NCBI GenBank assembly: GCA_026214975.1
Contig: CM047809.1
Location: 24,092,241-24,156,240 of the forward strand
Direction: 5' to 3'
Origin: Gentiana macrophylla
Lineage: Eukaryota > Streptophyta > Magnoliopsida > Gentianales > Gentianaceae
DNA: 64,000 bases
Shown here: in pieces, positions 11,525 through 21,788 of the stretch
Layout of the letters: every line of letters starts with the position of its first letter
How positions within the stretch are numbered: position 1 is the stretch's first letter
Notes under the pieces: model-generated
The model's input: only the letters and a program-made list of their open reading frames with translations
Database searches by the model: none
Told to the model about the DNA's origin: nothing
Program-made: the position numbers and the translations under genes

Positions 11525-13331
11525 TGCTAGATACACAGGAACCCGAATCAGGATCTGAAACGCGGAAAAAACAGAATCCGTAAATTTTCCGGATCTCGAT
11601 AGCCCGAGAGGGAGTCTCGGTATATCGAGCCAATTTTTTCATTCTTTTTCGGATCGTCATATTTGATTCACGGCACCGATCAAGACACTCGATCATGCAC
11701 AGCGGAAGCAACGAATTGAAACTCATTTACGATTTTACCACAATATGATTCACATAATAAATTAATCTAACTACAAGAAGGTTGTAGATTTACCCAACCG
11801 AAGTGAAGCCGCAGTCTTCCAGATTGTATCTCCAAGCGACGACTGGTGGACGTCGATCCTCGTAGTGGAGCCTCCTCGAATATCCCAATGACTAGGACAA
11901 GAAACTAATTTTTTTCTCCTTTTTCTACGTAAGTGGCGCAGATTGTAGTGTGTATTGTGTGGGGAACTCTATTTATATATAAAATAACTAGACAATAGAG
12001 AGTTTATCCGTTACAAAAGACAATTATCTTTTTCCTAAAGAAAAAGATATTTACCATAAATTAGAAATAATCTCCATAAATGAGATCATCATTAGAAAAT
12101 CAATCACTTAATTTATCCATTAATTATTTAATAAATAAATAATTATTTACACGTGTGATATAATTCAGGAAAATTTCTTCTCCCAATTTTCCCACATGTG
12201 GCGCTATTTTTGTGCCATGGGATAATAGAAAATTTATTTTCTATTTTCCATATTATTTACCAATAAATAAAATTTGCATATTCATTAAATTGATCAACTA
12301 TTTAATTTATCCTTGAGGTTCCACAATAAGAGAATTCACTCGCGTGTTAGGAGCCAACCCGGGGACCATGGACCTATAACCAGTAGCTACAATAAATTGA
12401 ATAAAATATTCATCGGAGAGAATATTTCTATTCAACTTATTAATTCCGGAATTACGTCACCATAAATCCGAAACTGAACTCTATCGATTATAGATATAAC
12501 TTATTCTCAGAGTGTCGAGTCAATAAGTGTCCATTGATATAATCATTACATATAGACTAACCCTCCATAGACTATCCGGAATGAAGCGTGAATGTTTCCG
12601 TAAACCTTCTTCATTACATCTTATCATTATTTGCCATTAACCCACTAGTGATCAATTAGTTCATAACCAATATAAACTCGGCCGATCGATCAGTTTCTAG
12701 AATTAAGTAATAGGGGGATTGTTTTTCTACTTCCCGTGGGAAGGAATGGATTTCGTATCTGTGAAATACACACTCCTCACTCATTCTAGAATAGTGTTGA
12801 CGTGAAAGTGATTCGGACAACGCCTCTTATCCATCCTTAACGAACATATCTAACCCGATCTTGAAACAAGCAGGAGCCTGCAATCAATTCAGGATTAAGG
12901 TTAATACATATATGATCATTTTGTGATTTAATGAGATTTCACAATCACGGAATTATATGAGAAATACAGATTAAATCGGTTCAGTCCTGTATGACTGCAT
13001 CATACATAAATGCTCTACTTAGATAACCAATATCGACGGTCCGGATAAGACGGTCACACCATAAAGTGTTCTGGGCGCATTAATGGTGTTTAATCAATAG
13101 ACCCCATACATTGATTAAGTTCACCACGGACTAACAGTTCAAGTGTATCATCATAAACTTAATCCTCACGTGTGACACACACTAAGTTGTATGGCTACAT
13201 ATGATACAACTTGGGGTTTTCAGCGGTGTATTACATGTAAGCACAAAGCAAATAATAAGATGAAATTAATTGTGTCATTTATTAAATATAGAAACAATTA
13301 CAAAATTGTCTTTCAGGCACTGCACCTAACA
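11525..13331 (-). mobile_element. Solo LTR 2 (1.8 kb), same family as the copia C LTRs
   Basis: The plus strand reads TGCTAGATAC... to ...CACCTAACA, flanked by a perfect GAAAT repeat (11520-11524, 13332-13336). Most of 12350-13331 aligns by eye with the copia C LTRs (46120-47114 and 53550-54536). Shared blocks include GGGGACCATGGACCTATAAC, a TGTCCATTGATATAATCA-like stretch and AATTACAAAATTGTCTTTC near the end. On the minus strand it starts TGTTAGGTGCAGTGCC, like TGTTAGATGTAGTGCC in copia C. A TATA-like run lies near 11970-11980. No internal region is present, so it is a solo LTR that landed in copia B. Confidence 0.9.
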
Positions 13332-13336
13332 GAAAT
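13332..13336. repeat. Right target-site duplication GAAAT of solo LTR 2
   Basis: Matches 11520-11524 exactly. Confidence 0.85.
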
Positions 13337-13384
13337 ATCTTTGAAATCCATAACTTGTCCAGCAAATATGAAAAGATAGGTGCA

Positions 13385-14545
13385 ACTAAGGCCTTGGTGA
13401 GAATGTCAGCAACCTATTCTTTGGTGTTGACTAGAAGTAACTTGACAAGTCCAGATTTAACTTTGTCTCTCACAACATGACAAACAATCTCAACGTGCTT
13501 TGTTCTTTCATGAAACACAAGATTATGAGCAATGTGCATAGCATTAGCATTATCACAAAAGAGTAGAGTAGGCAACTAAACAAGAAGTTTTAATTCTTGG
13601 AGAATGTAAACCAACCGCTGGAGATCACAAACTGCATTGGCCATAGCCCTGTATTCAGCTTCTGAAGAACTCCTGGCTATATTTGTCTGTTTCATAGCTT
13701 TCCAAGAGATGAGAGCATCCCCTAAGAACATCATGTGGCCTGATATAGATTTTCTGGTTTCAGGACATCCAGCCCAATCACTGTCAGTAAAGCTTTTCAA
13801 AACAAAGTTGTTCTGAGTTGGGAATAATATGTATTGCCCTGGATTAGCCTTCAAATACCTTAGTAGCTTTCATGTGATTTTCAATTGGATTATATAAAAA
13901 TTGACTTAGCTGCTGAACTGCAAAAGCTATGTTTGGTCTGGTGAAGGGTAAGACAGATCAGCTTACCCACTAGTGATCTATATGTAGTATTATCATCTAA
14001 TAACGGTGAATCTCTTTGCTTGGACCCAAAGGTGTCTTGGCATGTTTAGCCCCTAAAAATCATATTCTTCTATGAGGTTTGGTGTGTACTTTCTTTGAGA
14101 AATAGAAATGCCTGCAGGGGTTCCGACAACTTCATTACCCAAGAAATATCTTAATTTGTCACGGTCTTTAATGGTAAACTGCTGATGCAAGGCATCTTTC
14201 ACTTGTTGAATCATCTGAGCATCATGGCTTGCTTCTATCATGTCATCTACATAGACTAGTAGAACAATGAAAGATTGTCCTGACCCTTTGGTGAACAAAC
14301 TATGATCATTTTTAATTGAACAAACCTCTGTCTTTCTAAAGACTCAGTCAGCTTACAATTCCACTGTCAGCTAGCTTGTTTCAAACCATACAAGGATTTT
14401 GTTAATCTGCCGATTTGATTTGGTTTGTATGTTGCAAAACCTGGGGCCAGCTGTATTTACACTTCTTCATGCATATCTTCATGTAAGAAGGCCGTATTGA
14501 CATCCATCTATGAAGATGTCAAATTTTAGCTGCTAGTAAGACCGT
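13385..14545 (-). pseudogene. Copia B RT and RNase H, multiply frameshifted
   Basis: Minus-strand blocks, in coding order, start near 14510 with DVNTAFLHEDMHE (RT). Next is LTKSLYGLKQAS followed by a stop near 14370. Then comes the RT active-site segment 14298-14053 with FIVLLVYVDDMIEAS, where YVDD is intact, and LRYFLGNE. The RNase H part at 13854-13576 has FTDSDWAGCPETRKSISGHMMFLG and SSSEAEYRAMA. A final DILTKALV motif lies near 13415-13390. At least three frame changes separate these pieces, so no protein can be made. Gag and integrase are missing upstream. Confidence 0.85.
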
Positions 14546-16113
14546 GATGTTGTCATTTTGATTAGGGAGGTTCCGTACTTTATTCCAGAGAATCTTCATA
14601 CATGACAAAAAGTTAGCAAAGGGAGTTGAGTTCCGAAGCTTCTTTAGATACATGGCCCTCTATAACCCGACTTTACATTATAAATTTCATTTGTAGAAAT
14701 GGAGTCAACAAATAACATCAGGGGCTGAAATAAGAGTTCATTGACATTGAAAAAAAATGTTGTCCGCTTCATGAGCAAGGAAAGCATTTCGAGCTAGATT
14801 TCATTCATGTTGGAAAAAATTAGTCCTTAGGATATTGACGGATTATGAATAACTCCAAGGCACGTAAGAACGTTGTTTTTTAGGATATGTTTCGTCCCAC
14901 ACAATTGTCACCTAGGGATTAAACTAAAATCTCTCTCAGGATACAATGGAGGTGTTTCATTCAAACAGTGACTTGTTTGAATCAAACCCGAGGACACTCA
15001 AGTTTTTGGTCTGATGATGCTTTCTGACTCTATGTAAAATTCATTTGCATGTTGTGCCTTCTTATAGGCTGATGGAACTCTATAAACGAACTGAGGTATT
15101 CTTACACGAAAGGGACATCACCATTCGCATGCAGAGGTGTATCAGTTCGAAAACATGAATCCGAAAAGGAGCCTGCATTCAAAAATGCATGAAACTCTTC
15201 ATGAATTGATGCGTGTTATCTAATTGGCTTTCGGAGGCTCTGCCCCCTCAACCCACCGCGACCTGACCGGGCCGGTCGAACCCCATTTTGTTGTAATAAC
15301 ATTGATTCGTACGGCAGCTCATATGCAAACAACAATTAAAATATTTATTTATGAAAAAAAATCCAACAGTTCCACTTTCTTTGAACTGGTGATGGTGTAT
15401 TGTGTAAAGGCAGCCATGCATGGGTCCTTAGAAGACCTTATTGGATTGTCAATATCTGACTCTCCACCGAACTTCATACTAACTAAATGCAACACCATAT
15501 TCCATACATAAAAGCCGTTTGAAAATCCGAGTGGAAGAAGATATGAAGCATCAAGGGACCACAACGAGTTACGTAGTCTTTTCCTCTGGTCTGTGCGACA
15601 TGAGAGTCTACCCACAACATCTTTTCTTTTTGGTAGACACGTTCTAATGATGATCGATGTCCTGTATGCCAATCAGCCACTGAGACCCTGCTACATTGAT
15701 GTGATCCATATCTGAATCAGATCCAAACCTTCCCAATGACCGATTAAAAGTATCAATAAGAACGAGCACCGCGACCCTTAACTAACTTGTAACTAAGAAC
15801 CTTGGCATGACCTCGAACCTTGGTATGACCTTGATCAACCATAACATGTACGTAAGAACCTTGGTATACGAACGCCACAATGTATGCTCAGAATCTTAAT
15901 AAGTTCATGATTTGAATATTCTACATAAGAATACTCACAAATAGCTTAAAAGTTTAATATAAATTTCACTCAATAATATTTTGACCGCTTGTTGCTATTT
16001 GTCTTTATATAGGCTGAAGACTCCAAGAACAATTGCTAATTTATCAATGTGGGACAAATAACCATAAATAAAAATTATAACAAAAATGAAAAACTATTTA
16101 ACCAATGTGGGAT

Positions 16114-16160
<47 letters not shown>

Positions 16161-16199
16161 TAAATAAAAGATTATAATTAAATTTGATATAACGTTTTT
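14546..16199 (-). mobile_element. Decayed LTR-like sequence, family unclear
   Basis: There is no convincing coding sequence; two short frames at 15349-15680 have no motif I recognise. On the minus strand there is TCCCACATTGG twice (near 16045 and 16105), then a TATA-like GCCTATATAAAG near 16010. Further down is a GC-rich block with GGGGGCAGAGCCTCCGAAAG near 15235, a pattern seen in some copia LTRs. This arrangement suggests an old minus-strand LTR, but no edges or duplications could be fixed. A run of about 35 A lies at 16119-16153. Confidence 0.35.
16119..16153 (+). repeat. Poly(A) run
   Basis: An almost uninterrupted A run of about 35 bases. It could be the tail of a retroposon or simple slippage; I see no attached element body. 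Confidence 0.8.
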
Positions 16200-16204
16200 T
16201 TTTT

Positions 16205-16500
16205 CAATGAGAATCACATCATACATGCCCTCTCAGATTGTGTTTGGGCTAGGAATATTTGGAACCTACTCATTTCTGGCAATAAATGGAGTATGTTTAC
16301 ATCATGCGACAATTGCCGTGACTGGCTATACCTATGCCTCTCAAAGAATTTATCCAACTTTAAGGATACTAGTCTTTGGTACTGGATTTTTAGCAAGACT
16401 GTTTGGGATGTTTGGTTCTGGCGTAATAAGACCATTTTTTTACCCAAGTGAAGGCCCACCTCCCGCCTTCGTTTTTGCCAATCAAAGTGTTAGAAAAGCT
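16205..16500 (+). pseudogene. LINE ORF2 C-terminal fragment (zf-RVT to RNase H linker)
   Basis: In the plus-strand frame starting GAG AAT CAC near 16208, the protein reads ENHIIHALSDCVWARNIWNLL, then LWYWIFSKTVWDVWFWRNKTIF. The pattern E-x-x-x-H-x-L-x-x-C-x-x-A-x-x-[IV]-W is the zinc-binding region behind plant LINE reverse transcriptases. The W-x-x-W-x-x-R-N-x-x-[IV]-F block is the following linker. The same order occurs in the LINE at 54730-55100. This is a 5'-truncated, short copy that decays after about 16500. Confidence 0.7.
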
Positions 16501-16670
16501 TGGGAATTACGGTTAGCTGATGTCGTATGAAAAAAATTGTAATAGATGTAATTACTCATTGTGTTCTGAGTATATATAAATGTGGTTCTATCGGCACACC
16601 CAAATTACTATTGACATCCATTTTTTGATTATTTTTTCGGATAAAAAAAACGCCAGTCACACTGGTGTTC

Positions 16671-16711
16671 TTTGTTGCACACCAACGTCAGAGTCACTGA
16701 CGTTGGTGTGC
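16671..16711. repeat. Palindrome 1 of the MITE core
   Basis: GTTGCACACCAACGTCA and its exact reverse complement, with a 7-base loop. Partial complementarity continues outward for about 30 more bases on each side. Confidence 0.85.
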
Positions 16712-16802
16712 AACAAGAATCACCAGTGGAAAGTCGTGGACTGACGTTTTTAAGTTTTAACACTTATTATAAAGGGAACGTCGGTGCCACTGGTGTTCTT
16801 TG

Positions 16803-16843
16803 TTGAACACCAACGTCGGTGAAACTGGCGTTGGTGTTCAACA
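16803..16843. repeat. Palindrome 2 of the MITE core
   Basis: GTTGAACACCAACG paired with CGTTGGTGTTCAAC; a diverged copy of palindrome 1, with the same outer CACTGGTGTTC/GAACACCAGT arms. Confidence 0.85.
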
Positions 16844-17226
16844 TGGAACACCAGTATGACTGACGTTCTCTTAATAAAAAATCACCGGGTGCCGAATTAA
16901 TTCTTTGTAGTGTCGAAAGTAATAGGGTGACAGTAGTAAATTGGGGTGTGCCAATAGAACCCCTATATAAAATTGATTCCCTTTTCAAAAAAAAAATAAA
17001 ATGGAAGGATAAAATGCGAAAATATAAAATACAAAGGACCAAAATCATAATTTGTTCAAAGTTTAGGGATGTTGCGTTCAATTTTTCCAAAAAAAAGAAA
17101 TAAAAGAAGAAAATTATCAACAGTCATAAATTCCCCAACCGGTAGAGCTCTGTACAACAACAAGAAGATAGGATTTTTAATTGCAAAAGTTCCCCAACTC
17201 CGGGGAATCGAAATTGTTCTAACAAA

Positions 17227-19152
17227 ATGCCTTTATGTTGTTGCTCGACTCTACAATTAATCAATAAGGGCATCTTGCCTCCTTCGGAACAACAAATTCC
17301 CCTCTCCGATTTTCATACATCTGTTATTTTCAGGTAATTTCTTGCCCATTTTTTTGTTTTAGTTCATGTTAAACGATTCTAAGCTTTTTATAGTTCATTT
17401 ATTTACTGATGTATATGGTTCTATTTTTAATCTTTCTATCGTATTTCTGCTATTGGGTGGGGGGGACTGGGGACATGAGTTTAAAGTTCTCTATCAATTG
17501 ATGAATTAGTAAAGAACAGACAATGAATTTAAGTTTGAAAATGGGCTGCTGCGAATATTATTGGTTTGCTTTTTGATTTTTGTTGGTTTATTATTCTGTT
17601 TCATTTTGATGTCAATCTAGACAGAGATTGAAGAGAGACAGAGATTCTGTATGGGTATACCGAAGAACAAATGGTCGAGCAATTCGTGTACTTGCAATTG
17701 CAAATCCTAATGTATGTATGTATGATTCACTTTAGGCATACTTTTGGTGTGTTCATTGGATTAAAATTACTTTAGGCTATGCTCTTGATATTCAGTGAAG
17801 TGTGATAATAGCTTTTTCATCTAAAGTATTGTAAAGGATAAGAAACTGCATTTGAAGAATGATTCAAATGTGAGAAACATTAGCAACACATAAGGTTGAA
17901 ACATAGTAGACTCACTAAATTGGGTGAGTCATTTTAGTTTACTACATCTATTACGATTCAAGTAGCATCGCTAGGTTTGAGTTCTATTATGCGGTGTTAC
18001 AAGTGCTATTGAAGATGATTGTCGGACAGAACTAAGTGTCACGCCATGAGAGATGGTGAGGGACACCTCTAGAATTCCGAGTTTTTTGGGCGTTACGGGT
18101 GGTTTCTGAGCCTGACGACCAGACAGAACTAAGTGTCATGTCATGAAAGGCGGTCTTGTGTCCGCCTCGCCATAATACGGGAGAACGTGATATCTCATAT
18201 TGAAAAGCAGGGTATTGGTGTCCGCCTCTTCCATAAGAGGGGAAGAATGTGATATAGGAGAAACATTAACAAGATATAAGCTCGAGGAGCCGGAAGAATT
18301 GGATATATGGTTTCCATTCCCCTCCCCACCGCCCCTCCCCCCGGATTTGCAAATATTTCTGCTGATAAAGCCTTTTGTGTGTGCTTGCATAATGTAGGCG
18401 TCATCTACGGGGAGAAGAAGTGCAAGAAAGGAGATCATCATGGTTGATCCCTTGGAAGCTAAGAGGCTGGCTGCAAAACAAATGGAGCAAATTAAAGCTA
18501 ATGAGAGATTAAAAGTAAGTGTCTATAACAATACCTGCAGTAGATATCGTAAGACAAGATAAACTTGTAAAATAGAGATCCAGCCTATTCGGATCCATCA
18601 AAAACCATTTACAGCAGACATAATCACTATTTGAATTATGCTTTGTAAAGATTTTCTGATGCATTTCATTCTGAATAGTCAATTTGTAAAATGGAGAAAA
18701 CGTGGTGTCTAGATTTGTAAAATGACGAATCTGTTAAGTGACATTGATACTAACAATGAACCGTAGTACCTTCAAATTTTCCATCATTACCTTTCATTTA
18801 CATGTTTGTTGATCGTTCTCGAATGAGTCTTTTCATTATCTTCGAATGAATGACGAACAGAGACGACTTCAAATTGAGGCGATAAACGGTGCATGGGCAA
18901 TGATAGGTCTAACAGCTGGATTAGTCATTGAAGGAGAAACTGGAAAAGGCATTCTCTCACAGGTAAATTACAAGGTGCTGTTTTTTTTCTCTCAAGATTA
19001 ATGATTTTAATTCCTCCAAATTAACTTTTTTTTGTTTTTTTTTTTTTCAATCAACATGGCAGTTGGCTGGATACTGGGCTGCAATTATTGGGTTGTTATC
19101 TATAAATGGTCTGCTGAATAATGTGCAGTCAATCTTTGGAAATTCACCATAA
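17227..19152 (+). CDS. Five-exon gene for a single-helix LHC-like (HLIP/one-helix type) protein, about 168 residues
   Basis: The exons are 17227-17333, 17621-17711, 18398-18514, 18861-18962 and 19063-19152. All four introns are GT-AG and the frame stays open across every junction to a TAA. Residues about 110-125 read IEAINGAWAMIGLTAGL, matching the chlorophyll a/b-binding helix pattern E-x-x-N-G-R-x-A-M-x-G of high-light-inducible and one-helix proteins. The usual arginine is alanine here. A second hydrophobic stretch, LAGYWAAIIGLL, follows. The first roughly 90 residues are rich in K, R, S and T, as expected of a plastid transit peptide plus stroma-facing segment, with a charged helix around MVDPLEAKRLAAKQMEQIKA. 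By family knowledge such proteins sit in the thylakoid and bind or protect chlorophyll. Transposons surround it, with a MITE upstream and a SINE downstream. The exon model is inferred from sequence only; the first ATG is the least certain point. Confidence 0.8.
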
Positions 19153-19355
19153 GATATCCCAGTTACTTTGAAACTACAGTTTATACTTGGCAAAAATACA
19201 CTGATAAATTTTTATTTTATTTTTTGTTGGACAAAATACATACATGTAATACAAAAAGAAACATCATATCTTAAGTCATGTTGTAGTACGTTTTTTCTGC
19301 AAAAATCTGTGTTGTAGGATGATCGTACCAAAGGACACATATGATATCCTTCTAT

Positions 19356-19523
19356 TTTTATTTTTATTTTTTTTTCGAAAACGATAGATTCACACACACG
19401 TGCACTCTTTTTTCGTCTCAAGTGGGACTCGAACACTCTTTTTTCATCTCAAGTGGGATTCGAACACTCTTTTTTCGTCAGGATATGATCTAATGTTAAC
19501 CACTTGACTGATATTTTTTTGGT
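19356..19523 (-). mobile_element. tRNA-like SINE with a 12-bp target duplication
   Basis: A 12-base direct repeat ATATCCTTCTAT flanks the body (19344-19355 and 19524-19535). On the minus strand the body begins ACCAAAAAAATATCAG. It shows an A-box-like TCAGTCAAGTGGTTAAC near 19511-19495 and two B-box-like GTTCGARTCCC sites (near 19464 and 19428). It ends in an A-rich tail with AAAAATAAAAATAAAAA at 19356-19375. Tail plus long duplication means insertion by target-primed reverse transcription, and the boxes point to a tRNA-derived pol III promoter. The B-box segment is tandemly duplicated in a unit of about 36 bp. It lies about 200 bp past the host gene stop. Confidence 0.75.
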
Positions 19524-19535
19524 ATATCCTTCTAT

Positions 19536-20186
19536 GACTATGTGAAAAAGAATAGAAATGAAGCTCTTGTTACAACTTTTCTTTTTTCCCTTATGAAAAT
19601 ACTTATCATTAGGTGGTGAAAATAAGTTGATGTTCATTGAAAGAGGGGAAATTCTGATGCACGGATGGTCAAGTACAAACAGATTATATACGATGTCGTG
19701 TTTGTTCCAGTGGGTCTTCGGAGTCTAAAATTTGTTTCAGTGGAGTCGTTGAAGTAAAATACTATAATTATTATCTACAAAATGATATTTTTTAACAATA
19801 AAACTATATTATTCCCCTAAAATAACTACATTATTTCAATACAAAAAAAAAATATCGGATCTTAATAGGGTCACGGGACGCCACCCAATACATTTAGATC
19901 CGACCATGGTTTATGTGATTGTGTTATAAAATTTGTGTTTTTTTTTTATTTTTATTTTTTTTATTTATTTATAAAATTTTTAATTGTGTTAACAAAAAAC
20001 TGAAACCGGAGGTCGAGAACCATGTAAAGGGGACAAAATTTTTATTTTTTTATGATAAGGGATATAAACTTAAATAAATGATAGAAAGTAAAGAAAATCA
20101 CCCATCTAATCAAAATCTTTTTTTTTTTTAATCTTCTAGAATTTGATTTGACGTAGAGATATCAAAGACACTTTAGATTAGACCAT
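19536..20186. other. AT-rich spacer, nothing recognised
   Basis: Long A and T runs, no open frame with motifs, no inverted repeats that I could pair with confidence. Confidence 0.55.
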
Positions 20187-20189
20187 TAA

Positions 20190-20599
20190 GAGCACTCCCA
20201 ACAGAAGCCCTATATGGTGCTCTATCCTTAAAATGAAGATAAAAAATAGAGTTTATCTTAAAATAGCTTCTACAGCAGATGCCCTATCCCTATTTATTTT
20301 TAGGGATATGAACAGTGCATCCCTACTTGTGGGGATGCACTATTCATGCCCTAAACATATTTAATTATTAAAAATTATAGGGATATGGATAGTGATGCTG
20401 CTGGAGTGAAATAATAAATATTTAATGTGTATAAATAGGGTTGTGAGGTATGTATTATTTAATATTATTTGAAATGTTATAGGGATAAGGATAGGAATGC
20501 TGTTGTGGAGGTTTTTGAATTGAGGTGTTATAAAATAGGGATATGTATTATTTTATATTATTTTAGGGATAAAATTTGGGGCCTCTGCTGGGAGTGCCC
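20190..20599 (+). mobile_element. Tourist-like MITE copy 1 (410 bp)
   Basis: The ends are inverted repeats: GAGCACTCCCAACAGAAGCCC at left, and GGGCACTCCCAGCAGAGGCCC read inward from the right. TAA flanks both sides (20187-20189, 20600-20602), the 3-bp duplication of PIF/Harbinger-type elements. No coding capacity. Two further copies occur at 20665-21074 and 60242-60664, both in the opposite orientation to this one. Confidence 0.85.
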
Positions 20600-20664
20600 T
20601 AACATTCCTAGTGGACCAATTTGGTAAAGGTGGAGTAAAAGAATTTCCAGTTATGGCTTATTAA

Positions 20665-21074
20665 GGGCATTCTTATCAGAGGCCTCAAATTTTATCCTTA
20701 AAATAATATAAAATAATACATATCTTTATTTTACAACATCTCAATTCAAAAAACCTCCACAGCAGCATCCCTATCCTTATCCCTATAACATTTCAAATAA
20801 TATTAAATAATACATATTCTACCTCACAACCCTATTTATACACATTAAATATTTATTATTTTACTCCAGCAGCATCCCTATCCCCTATAATTTTTAATAA
20901 TTAAATATGTTTATGGCGTGAATAGTGCATCCCCACAAGTAGGGATGCACTGTTCATATCCCTAAAAATAATAGGGATAGAGACTCTGCTGTGAAAGCTA
21001 TTTTGGGGTAAACTCTATTTTTTATTTTCATTTTAGGGATATGACACCATATAAGGCTTCTGCAACGAATGCCC
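20665..21074 (-). mobile_element. Tourist-like MITE copy 2 (410 bp), inverted relative to copy 1
   Basis: Same length and family as copy 1, in reverse orientation, flanked by TAA (20662-20664, 21075-21077). Shared internal blocks include CCCTATTTATACACATTAAA, CAGCAGCATCCCTATCC and the CATCCCCACAAGTAGGGATG palindrome. Only 65 bp separate it from copy 1. Confidence 0.85.
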
Positions 21075-21450
21075 TAAAAGGTTCAGAGACCTTTGAAAAT
21101 GTTTATTCCGTTATGAAGTAAAATAAGAAAATGTTCAAGAATATCAAGTGGTTTTTCTTTCGGATACGAAACATACGCCCGCAAACTTTTGTGTCTTCAT
21201 TAAGACTAACCCAGAACCTGTAGGTTAAGGGCCACAGTAATTACCATTGGGTCAATGTCTTGTTGGCAAGAACATCAACCGGTTTATATATATCAAAAAT
21301 GTTTATTCTAATGATTTGATGTTAGCTCTAGAAATTAAGAAAGTTTCTAAGAAAAAAAGCATTGTTGCCTTTTTCACAACAATCAACATGGTAGGTATAA
21401 CTATTGGCAGGCACATGTAAATTATCCATAAGAAAAATAGTGGATAGAAG

Positions 21451-21788
21451 AGTCCAAAGTCTAGAAATAATGTCTAGAAATTAAAACATAAAGTATATGT
21501 AGGAATCCGTATTTATTTTCAGGTCGTATTATGTCTGACATTTTTTTTAGGTATCCCGTGTAAATTTGCACAGGCGAAACACAAAACACGTTGCAATTTG
21601 AACGCTTTGCACGTGGGGTTAAGTTAAAAACAAAAAAAAAGAGAGAGAGAGAGAAGAGCGTGGAATTTGCATTTGGCACTCCACAAAAAATACACATGCT
21701 ATCTAAAAAAAATTTAGATGTGACAAAACTTGAAAATAAATACGGATCTCTACATCTACCTGATTTTATAATTTCTCGTCCAAAGTCA
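21451..21788. mobile_element. Mutator-like foldback MITE with arms near 110 bp
   Basis: The left arm (about 21451-21570) and right arm (about 21676-21788) are imperfect inverted repeats sharing GATCCGTATTTATTTTC-type and ATTTTTTTTAG blocks. Long terminal inverted repeats without coding sequence are typical of MULE-derived MITEs. I could not fix a 9-bp duplication, so the edges are approximate. Confidence 0.5.

Larger units (their letters stand above)
11494..14545 (-). mobile_element. Ty1/copia retrotransposon B, truncated internal part, split by solo LTR 2
   Basis: The minus strand carries RT and RNase H of a copia element different from A and C. The upstream half (gag, integrase) is absent: copia similarity ends near 14545. 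The last part of pol, around the LTKAL motif near 13390-13415, is separated from the putative 3' LTR by solo LTR 2 (11525-13331). Removing that insertion brings the coding end and LTR to within about 30 bp. Confidence 0.8.
16581..16963. mobile_element. MITE with about 45-bp inverted ends, palindrome-rich core
   Basis: The left end (16581-16625) and right end (16920-16963) are inverted repeats. Left reads GGTTCTATCGGCACACCC; the right end read on the minus strand is GGTTCTATTGGCACACCC. The 8-mer TATATAAA flanks both sides (16573-16580, 16964-16971), fitting an 8-bp hAT-type duplication, although it is low complexity. The core holds two tandem palindromic units. On the minus strand a CACTACAAAG end at 16912 suggests a CACTA-derived piece. 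It lies about 265 bp upstream of the host gene start codon. Confidence 0.6.

Noticed and set aside
15349..15680. Minus-strand frames of 107 and 65 codons
   Set aside because: No recognisable domain in either frame, and they overlap each other in different frames. Probably part of a decayed LTR region.
16207..16530. Plus-strand 107-codon frame beginning MRITSYMP
   Set aside because: The neighbouring frame gives a clear LINE zinc-binding pattern, so this frame is a shadow.
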